Assembly (NCBI RefSeq): GCF_001642475.1
Contig: NW_019173983.1
Coordinates: 1-64,000 of the forward strand
Reading direction: 5' to 3'
Length of the DNA stretch: 64,000 bases
DNA from: Fonsecaea monophora
Taxonomy: Eukaryota; Ascomycota; Eurotiomycetes; Chaetothyriales; Herpotrichiellaceae
The position numbers were made by a program, and so were the translations under genes. Under the pieces are notes generated by a model. The model was not told the origin of the DNA. It saw only the letters and a list, made by a program, of their open reading frames with translations, and did no database searches. Below, one piece after another: positions 56,772-64,000 of this stretch (positions are counted from its first letter, which is position 1; every line of letters starts with the position of its first letter).

Positions 56772-59009
56772 ATGGCCCTCGACTCTCGCTCCGCGTACTC
56801 CCTCTCTGTCCTTCCTGCACACAATGACCAACTGGGCGAACCGCGGACCGAACTGCAGCAGAAGCTCAGGGACTTCATCCTCGCATTCCAACTCGACGGC
56901 GTCTACATCTACCGAGACCAGCTGCGGCAAAATGTCCTGGTCAAGCAGTATTACTGCGATGTCGACCTGGCGCACCTGATCTCATACAATGAAGAGCTCG
57001 CGCACCGGCTCACGAGCGAGCCTGCGGACGTGATACCGCTGTTCGAAGCGGCGTTGAAACAGTGCACACAGCGCATCGTGTTCCCGCACGATCGCGAGGT
57101 CCAGCTCCCTCAACATCAGCTCCTGCTCCACTCGAGTGTCGCGCACATTTCGATCCGTGATCTGACCGCCGCGAACGTCTCGCACCTCGTCCGCATCCCA
57201 GGCATCGTCATTGGAGCGTCCACTCTATCGTCAAAGGCCACCCTCGTCGCGATCCAATGCCGCGGCTGCGAACACACGCAGCAACTCCACGTCGAAGGCG
57301 GCTTCTCTGGCATCACACTCCCTCGCCAATGTGGGCGGACAAAAGTCCCCGGCCAAGAGTCTGGAGACCCGTGTCCTCTGGACCCCTATTTTGTGGTCCA
57401 TGAATCCTCACAATTTATCGACCAGCAGATTATAAAATTGCAGGAAGCACCAGACCAGGTCCCAGTGGGTGAATTGCCCCGCCACATTGCCGTCTCTGCG
57501 GACCGGTATCTGACGAACCGAGTCGTTCCTGGGTCGAGATGTACGGTGATGGGGGTGTTTTCAATCTATCAGCAAAACAAGGGTTCGAAGAAGGATAGTG
57601 CAGTTGCGTTGAGACAACCGTACTTGCGAGCAGTAGGCATCCAAACGGACGTAGACCACTCGGCCACCGGGGCATCATTTTCGGACGAGGAAGTTCAAGA
57701 GTTCGAGGAAATGTCCAGATTACCCGACCTCTACGAGCGGTTTGCGCGTTGCATTGCTCCAGCCATCTATGGAAACATGGATATCAAGAAGGCCATTGCA
57801 TGTCTGTTGATGGGTGGCTCAAAGAAGATTCTCCCAGACGGCATGAAATTGAGAGGCGACATCAATGTCCTACTTCTGGGTGACCCGGGTACAGCCAAGT
57901 CACAGCTGCTGAAATTTGTCGAAAAGGTGTCGCCCATAGCAATCTACACCTCCGGAAAGGGTTCATCGGCAGCCGGTCTCACCGCCTCCGTGCAACGAGA
58001 TACACAAACACGAGAGTTTTACCTGGAAGGTGGAGCCATGGTCCTCGCAGACGGTGGCGTAGTCTGTATCGACGAATTCGACAAGATGCGCGACGAAGAT
58101 CGAGTGGCAATCCACGAGGCAATGGAACAGCAAACCATCTCGATCGCGAAAGCGGGCATCACCACCATCCTCAACGCCCGTACATCCGTCCTCGCAGCCG
58201 CAAATCCCATCTTCGGACGATACGACGACCTCAAATCTCCGGGGGAGAACATCGACTTCCAGACTACCATTCTATCTCGTTTCGACATGATCTTCATCGT
58301 AAGAGATGACCACGACAGAACGCGGGATGAAAACATCGCGAAGCACGTCATGGGCATCCATATGGGCAACCAGGGCGTCGAAGAGCAGGCCGAAGTCGAA
58401 ATCCCGGTAGAGAAGATGAAGCGATATATCAGCTTCTGCAAGTCGTAAGTGGAATTTGTTGCCTTGATGGTATAATTGAATAATCTGCTGACAACTTTTT
58501 CTAGCCGGTGCGCCCCCAGATTGTCGCCCGGCGCAGCAGAGAAGCTCTCGTCGCATTTCGTCTCAATTCGGAATCGAGTAGCTCGAGCTGAGGCCAACAG
58601 CAATGTCCGATCTTCTATCCCTATCACAGTCCGTCAACTTGAAGCCATCATTCGCATCACAGAGTCACTCGCGAAGCTCACTTTGTCAGCCGTAGCAGAG
58701 GAACACCACGTTGACGAAGCCATTCGTCTCTTCCTCGCCAGCACCATGGACGCCGTGTCCCAGGGAGAAGGCGCTGGTGGCATGAGCGGAAACAGAGAGT
58801 TGATGGAGGAAGTGAGCAAGGTGGAAGAAGAGCTTCGAAGGCGGCTGCCGATCGGTTGGAGCACAAGCCTGGCGACTCTAAAACGGGAATTTGTTCAGGG
58901 GCGAGGATACAGTGAAGCAGCGTTGGCCCGCGCGTTGCATGTTCTGCAAAGAAGAGAGACGATACGGCTGAGAAATGGTGGAAGTCAGGTATATCGAAGT
59001 GGAGTCTAA
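56772..59009 (+). CDS. mcm5: Mcm5, replicative helicase subunit
   Basis: Exons 56772-58444 and 58505-59009 (GTAAGT...TTCTAG intron) encode 725 residues, the usual Mcm5 length. Start ATG 56772 is chosen because it has a good context and gives the family-typical 'SRSAYSLSVLP' opening; the open frame upstream has no ATG. The product is part of the MCM2-7 ring that unwinds DNA in S phase. Marks: zinc-finger cysteines 163, 166, 187 and 201; Walker A 'GDPGTAKSQ' from residue 370; Walker B 'VCIDEFDKM' near 432; arginine finger 'SRFDMIF' near 502; and a C-terminal winged-helix-like end. The Mcm5 N-terminal signature 'LRDFILAFQLDGVYIYRDQL' separates it from other MCMs. The promoter carries three MBF sites. 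Confidence 0.96.
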
Positions 59010-59661
59010 TCGAGGACCGGAATAGCTGTTTACGACGTGTCACGAGTACATCTTAGTGTAGCCAACGTTTTGTGGCTTTCTGCAAAGGACCTGTTGCCCT
59101 GTTTGCTTGAATGTGCCTTACCAGTTTGCACACCAACTGATGCAAAAAGTGGCTTCCCAAGCGACGAACTAGTTGAGCCGTAAGCCGAAGAAGCTTGGTA
59201 AAACCAGAAATTTCCATTTGGAGTAATTCTTTCAGGGCCGTTCGGGGAATGGGATCGATCGTAATATCCCTGCTCGACTGCATGCGAGCCCAGCGGCCTG
59301 GTGACTTTAAGTTTCTTCTTTCCAAGGGGCCAGCTCCCCACATTCACAATGATGGATTGGTGGAATGACGCACCGGAGTGGTCCAAGTGAGGAAGACAAC
59401 CCGTGTCCAGGATGCGAGTGTTGGCCACATCTGGCAGAGAGAGCTACCGGCCTCATGACATAAGACCTGTGAATGGTCATAGTGAGCTAGCATCAAGAAT
59501 CTAGGGCAGTGGGCCGGCCACTGTCACGGAGCTGTCTCAAAGTTTGCAACCTACTCCGTACATCCGCTAAGCGAACAATGTGGTTGGCGTCCATTCAGAA
59601 ATATCTTGTGGCGGCTTAAGGCTAATCAAGCCGAGTCATGCTTCTGCTTCTAACAGAGCAC
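59010..59661. other. Spacer with one unassigned minus frame
   Basis: A 132-codon minus-strand frame (59428-59030) begins just inside a strong acceptor-like TCTCTCTGCCAG but at a GTG, and lacks a recognisable domain. I saw no partner exon with a matching phase, so no gene is called. Confidence 0.4.
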
Positions 59662-60136
59662 CTAGGTGCAGGTGTAGAGGCCGTGTCCATCGAAGCTGAA
59701 GTCGCCCAGGAGTGAGACGAACCCCTGCTCGTCGTCGACTAGGGAGGTGACTTGTTGCCGAGCAGCCACGCCGTACCAGAGCGCAGTGACTCGTAATGCT
59801 AGAGGAAGCCCAGATTGGCGTTAGATGGGCCAAACGCGCACCAAGTCTGTGCATCCAAGATCCAGATGGGCGGCACCAGGGTGGGACAGCAACTCACTTG
59901 GACGTTGGCAAGCGATCCTGTCATCGCAATTGGCCGCAGAGAACACGAAGCCTGCAGGGTCGTCATTCTGAGTTCGGATTTTGGTCGGCGTCGACAAGTC
60001 ACAAACAGTCTGCCGGTACCAATGATCGTAGCAGGGGCACAATTTGTGGTGCGCCTCCTGACACTTCGGATCTTGTACCGTGCATGAATGGCAGTTCTGA
60101 GGCAAGCCACCTCTAGATCGGACTCTGACGACGGGT
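59662..60136 (-). CDS. Cysteine-rich small protein, 5' end missing (possible relict)
   Basis: Two exons fit together on the minus strand: 60136-59898 and 59798-59662, with a GTGAGT...CTCTAG intron of 99 bp that keeps phase, ending in a TAG. They encode about 125 residues with nine cysteines. The first exon reads 'LPQNCHSCTVQDPKCQEAHH' and 'LCPCYDHWYRQTVC'; the second reads 'TALWYGVAARQQVTSLVDDE' and 'FSFDGHGLYTCT' at the end. A good acceptor (CTGACCTTGCAG) precedes exon 1 and needs a phase-2 donor upstream. I found no ATG with a signal peptide and matching donor within about 600 bp. So either the first exon is farther away or the gene has lost its start. Composition is like a secreted cysteine-rich (effector-like) protein. 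No family is recognised. Confidence 0.5.
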
Positions 60137-63100
60137 CTGCAAGGTCAGTGAAGCCAGGAATGAGGATTTTTCCACGGTCAGGATAGTGCACACCAAGTTC
60201 GTAATTTGTGGGCGAGTTCGTTGCGCGCAGATTTTAGACCAGGAATGTGTGCAGTCTAGAGGTAAATGTTGCCGATGGTACAATTTCCGATCATCAAATG
60301 CGTGCGATTGTGCAGGGAATAGCTCGATCTTGAGAGAAATCGCCGAGATGGAGGGTCCTAGATGGAGGGTCCTAGATGGAGGGGTTGGTTGAAGATCTGA
60401 AATATCAGCAACCTCGTCAGAGTCGGGCGCTCGATTCTCAAGAGAGTCAGAGGAAGCGAATGGACATGTGAATGCCGATCACAGAATCTCTAATTCAAGG
60501 GTGTGTGAGCATCCAAGGCTGAGAGCCTCCTCTGGTGTCCTTCTCTTGTTTGACCTAAATCCATCACCTCGAGCAGCCAGGTTGCAGGGATGTCTCGGCG
60601 GTGCATTGTGCTCGATGGGAGTCAGCTATACGAGGCATCTCAAAAGATTGTGTCACTAGGGCGTCAGACGGAGGTTGTGATCAGCTAGCGATGCAGAAAA
60701 GTAGTCCGATGGCTCATCTAGCAGGTTGATGGCAGAGTCGATCTAGTAGCGTAGCATAGTGAACATCGAGCGGGACGAGGGCCATCTAACAAAACAGGAT
60801 CCAAATCGACACTGATTTGAAAGAATCGACAACTGACAGGGATTGGGTGAACTAGGAGCGCTGTAGTGTAGTGCAGTGTGACGAACAGTAGGCGAGCTGG
60901 CCTGCTGGGTGTGGGATAGAGTGGACGGAGTGCCTTGAGGGGCTGTTCTGCATCTCAAAGTCTTTGATGCCAAGCTCAGACCCAAGTGGAAGACGTCACG
61001 GTTGGACGGATCGCGAGTGCAGGTCTCTAGGAGCCTCTAGCCCCTCCACATTATTAGCAAGAGATGGGTGGCCAAGGTTCTGTTAGGGGGATCCCTAGAC
61101 AGCGCAGCCGCCTACAAGTACATGTACAAGCACTCCCCAAACTCTAAGTACTCGGGCAGGCGGGCCTGACGCTTAGCAGGACCGTTAAGGGCAAAGAGCG
61201 TGCTTCGCTAGCTAAACTGCTTGCATAGGGGCTGCAGCGGTTCCTGTTTCCGACGCCCGACCCGACACTCTATTGAATCCATGTCTCGTAACCTCGGATT
61301 CGTCGAACTGTCTCGTAACCTCACACCAAAGTCCCCCAAATAACCATGGATCTTCTCAAGAGACCATCCTCTGCCGTCTTTCCTCCCTCCCACAAACAGC
61401 AGCCAGTATTTTACAAGCATTGAGCCTGGCCTCTTGCTCTAGCCTCCGATCCATCCCCTCTTGACCTCGAACAGGAAAACGATGTACCCACTGCCTGCAG
61501 GACGGCCTGATAGAGATGGCGGATGCATTCATTTTCCCTCGATCAGCTTTCATTCCGGGGATTGCCTCAGTCTGTGGGGGGTCACGCGGTCCCGCTGAAG
61601 CCTTTCTACCCTTGTCTCCTCCCTCGTCGGCTGTCTTAGCCACGATATAACCTAGCGTGATGCTGAAGCTTGCGCGTATCGCTTCGCAAAGGACAACCCC
61701 CTGTTGCCCTGCAGGCAACACGAGGATGTTAGTGATGATTACAGACGAAAGAAACAGCCCCTGCGAGTCGACCGCTCTTGGTCCTATTTGGGATTGCCTT
61801 CACAGCCTATATCCAACGCCCTTCAGCCCAAGTGCCGCCAGGGGAGAGCCATGATTCCCTCCATGATCCCACCATTGAAGGTCGCAGCACAATGGTGACG
61901 GCCTCATGGCAGGTTACACCAGATCTCTGCTCCCCCAGGCATATTCTGTGTAGCAGACCAACCCGTCAAATCCCTGTCTCTGAGACGATCAGGTCCCAGG
62001 TCCCAGGTCCCCGGGCGTGCCTGCAAGTCAGTATGGATCGGCTTCGGGGGCCAATCATGAAGAAAATGCATCGAGTCTCTGAAAACTCAGGGACCAGAGT
62101 TGATCCACCCTGCGTCTTAGAATCATGGTCGCAAAATATTGCAGAACCGTGATGGTGTGCGAATCCAGCTCACAAACAGGAGAGAGATCTGATGCGAAGT
62201 CACCGCGATAACTCCATAGTCGAACCGGATGCTCTCACGCGGTTCCCTTGTCATACACACAAAATCCCCTAGGGCAGCGACCGCTCTGTCGGTACTGCTT
62301 CTATGCTTGAGGACAAAGACCGGTCCTGCTCTGAAGACATTGACATCATACTTTCCTGGTGCTGCAGAGTTCCAATACGACAATAACCCGCTTGCAACTC
62401 CCACACATCACAATCTATCAATAGTCGATATTTCCCAAGCGACCGAGGACCAAGAGAAAATGTGGCGCATGCCCTTGTCTTCTGTCTCTTTCATCCTCCC
62501 CTTCTCCATCATCCCATTCGTTCCCTCCTTTTGGACTCACCCTTGACGCAACCTGGTGGTCACTGGAACAACATGAAACATTTATTTGGATGGGCAACTT
62601 CGCCATCCCATGGCGTCCATGTCCCGTTTCGAGTAGCCTCCGTTCTGTCCGTGGCCCCTCCCTCCTCAACAAAGCGACATCCTTGTTGACTAGTAGAGAT
62701 TGACAGGTCGCATTCTAATCACTGGGTATAGACGTCCAACCGTAGCCCTGTGCTTTTGGCCCTTGTTCTTGTTGCCTCCATTCCACCCTCGACCGTATTG
62801 GGACAGATGGCGATAGCTGGACATGGTGGACGTATTGCTCCATTGGGCTTCTAGTGGATCGTCTGTAGAGGTCGGATCATGGACCCGATGGCGTCTCTTT
62901 CTCTTTTGGAGCACACCACGAAATGTAGCATCCATCATGCGCCGGAGCAGTCCATGCACATGCACAACGCCTACAGCCTTACCCTGAAGCATAGAAAAGG
63001 TCACCAACACCTCGAGAGGAAGATTTTTCCTCTGCTCCTGCTGGTTCCCTCCTGCTCATCCCAAAGACTGGTTACATTACCTCTGCATAAACAGTGATCG

Positions 63101-63288
63101 AACCCATCACACTTGCAGAATTCCAATCGCGGACCAACAATAGCCTCACATTATTGCCATTACGGTCCCTTGATGCCATCTCACAAACCTTCAGCCCTGA
63201 TTCAAAGTCTACATTACCAAAGAATCTTCTACTACCTCGTTGACTGTGTTGGAATTGTTGTACCCGTGGTTGCCCCCCAGATATCACG
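60137..63288. other. Gene-poor stretch
   Basis: Over 3 kb with no gene I can support. Frames of 100-125 codons (61356-61721 minus, 61778-62152 plus, 62229-62546 plus, 62690-63010 minus) have no domain and no splice partners. The last kilobase should contain the promoter of the velvet-like gene. Confidence 0.5.
60347..60384. repeat. Short tandem repeat, 14-bp unit
   Basis: The unit GATGGAGGGTCCTA is repeated about 2.7 times. It lies upstream (in minus-strand sense) of the cysteine-rich fragment. Confidence 0.85.
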
Positions 63289-63943
63289 ATGGAACTCGCC
63301 GTTGCACCACCGTCGCGCGTCGCAGCGGGTGTCACCCTTGAGACACCCCTCGTGGTGACATTCTTGGGACCACCATCCACATCGGACGACAAGTGCGAAA
63401 ACGAAGAAGCCTTTACACTCCCCGAAACAAGCGGGATATGGGTTTTTCTATCTCTAACCACACCGGACATGCAGGAAAGCCTAGCTCCGCCGCGGGAAGA
63501 TCTCTTGTGTGGGAGTAGGGCCGACTCCATACATGCCCTCTGCGAGGAACAGGAGGGCGAGCGAGCGACCATCGCATATGCAATGTTTCCCGGCCTTGTA
63601 ATCACGCAACCCGGCACTTACCGCATCAAAGTCAACATCATCGACATGAATGCGTACGATTCGAGTTCCTAGAATAGGATTGTGGGTTGCTAATGATCAA
63701 CTAGGACACTCAGGCTAGACAATGAAGATGAAAGGGCAGCTACGGTTCTGCCATGCCTTCACTCGCCAGTTTTTGAAGTCGTCGAAGCCAGCGAGCACAG
63801 CGGAAATGGTATGCATATTCTTTATAGCTTTCCATGCAACACGACGCTAACAAAAACCAGAGCCACAGGTCGCGGAGACGATCAGGCGGTTAAAGTCAAT
63901 TGGCATCAATTTCGGAGGCGAGGACGAGGGGTCAGGTGATTGA
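63289..63943 (+). CDS. Velvet-domain-like protein (small, single domain)
   Basis: Exons 63289-63653, 63705-63808 and 63861-63943 encode 183 residues; both introns (51 and 52 bp, GTACGA...ACTAG and GTATGC...CCAG) keep phase. Without splicing, the first exon would end at a TAG 19 bases after the donor. The sequence resembles the velvet fold of fungal developmental regulators: strand 'TLETPLVVTFLG', 'IWVFLSLTTPDM', 'APPREDLLCGSRADSIH', the core 'GLVITQPGTYRIKVNIIDM', and a closing 'SPVFEVVEA' plus the helix 'VAETIRRLKSIGINF'. Velvet proteins bind DNA and act with each other in sporulation and secondary metabolism. This one lacks the long flanks of VeA, VelB or VosA and is a diverged member, so DNA binding is uncertain. 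Gene model good, family call moderate. Confidence 0.68.
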
Positions 63944-64000
63944 GGCTCATGGCGGAGTGAGTCTATGGCAAAGAGGTGTATAAGAAGGGGGGAACTATCG

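Noticed and set aside
60186..60392. Cysteine-containing plus-strand frame
   Set aside because: Eight cysteines in 68 codons looked interesting, but it starts at GTG, has no signal peptide, and ends in the 14-bp tandem repeat.

Overview
The window is fungal nuclear DNA from a filamentous ascomycete (Pezizomycotina). The evidence is short spliceosomal introns (about 50-100 bp, GT..AG with CTAAC-like branch sites and one GC..AG), two Zn2Cys6 regulators, a velvet-like protein, fungal P450s, a Ser/Thr-rich secreted protein and roughly 50 % GC with microsatellites in introns and intergenic DNA. The order cannot be fixed from sequence alone. A Eurotiomycete or Dothideomycete is plausible, and the catabolic gene content would suit a black-yeast-like fungus. 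No transposon, tRNA, rRNA or CRISPR was recognised.

Left part (0.2-9.4 kb): a compact oxidative group. It holds a SnoaL-like protein, a six-exon cytochrome P450, a divergently transcribed FAD aromatic hydroxylase sharing a 382-bp promoter with that P450, a VOC-fold protein with a complete 2-His-1-Glu metal triad like extradiol dioxygenases, and a second intronless P450. Hydroxylation followed by ring cleavage of an aromatic compound is the simplest reading. It is an inference.

Middle part (9.7-43 kb): an intracellular GH2 beta-mannosidase, a Zn2Cys6 regulator, a GMC oxidoreductase (four exons, one GC-AG intron), a membrane-anchored histidine acid phosphatase of the phytase type and a monocarboxylate-type MFS carrier. 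Next come glycerol kinase and an aquaglyceroporin, divergent around a 2.9-kb spacer (glycerol entry plus phosphorylation), then a secreted GH16 glucanase with a low-complexity tail, a second Zn2Cys6 regulator, mitochondrial dihydroxy-acid dehydratase and a cyclase-family hydrolase.

Right part (43.7-64 kb): housekeeping genes vps54 (GARP tethering complex) and mcm5 (replicative helicase), the latter with three MluI cell-cycle boxes in its promoter and a divergent MFS drug-type transporter. Between vps54 and that MFS gene lies a 1761-residue intronless secreted mosaic protein. It contains five copies of a four-cysteine module, two apple/PAN-like modules and two copies of another module joined by Thr/Ser-rich linkers. 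It is the most unusual object in the window. Beyond mcm5 is a sparse 4.3-kb stretch holding a 5'-incomplete cysteine-rich gene fragment, and the window ends with a three-exon velvet-like gene.

Exon boundaries were placed by hand from splice consensus, reading frame and family conservation; all multi-exon models were checked for phase.
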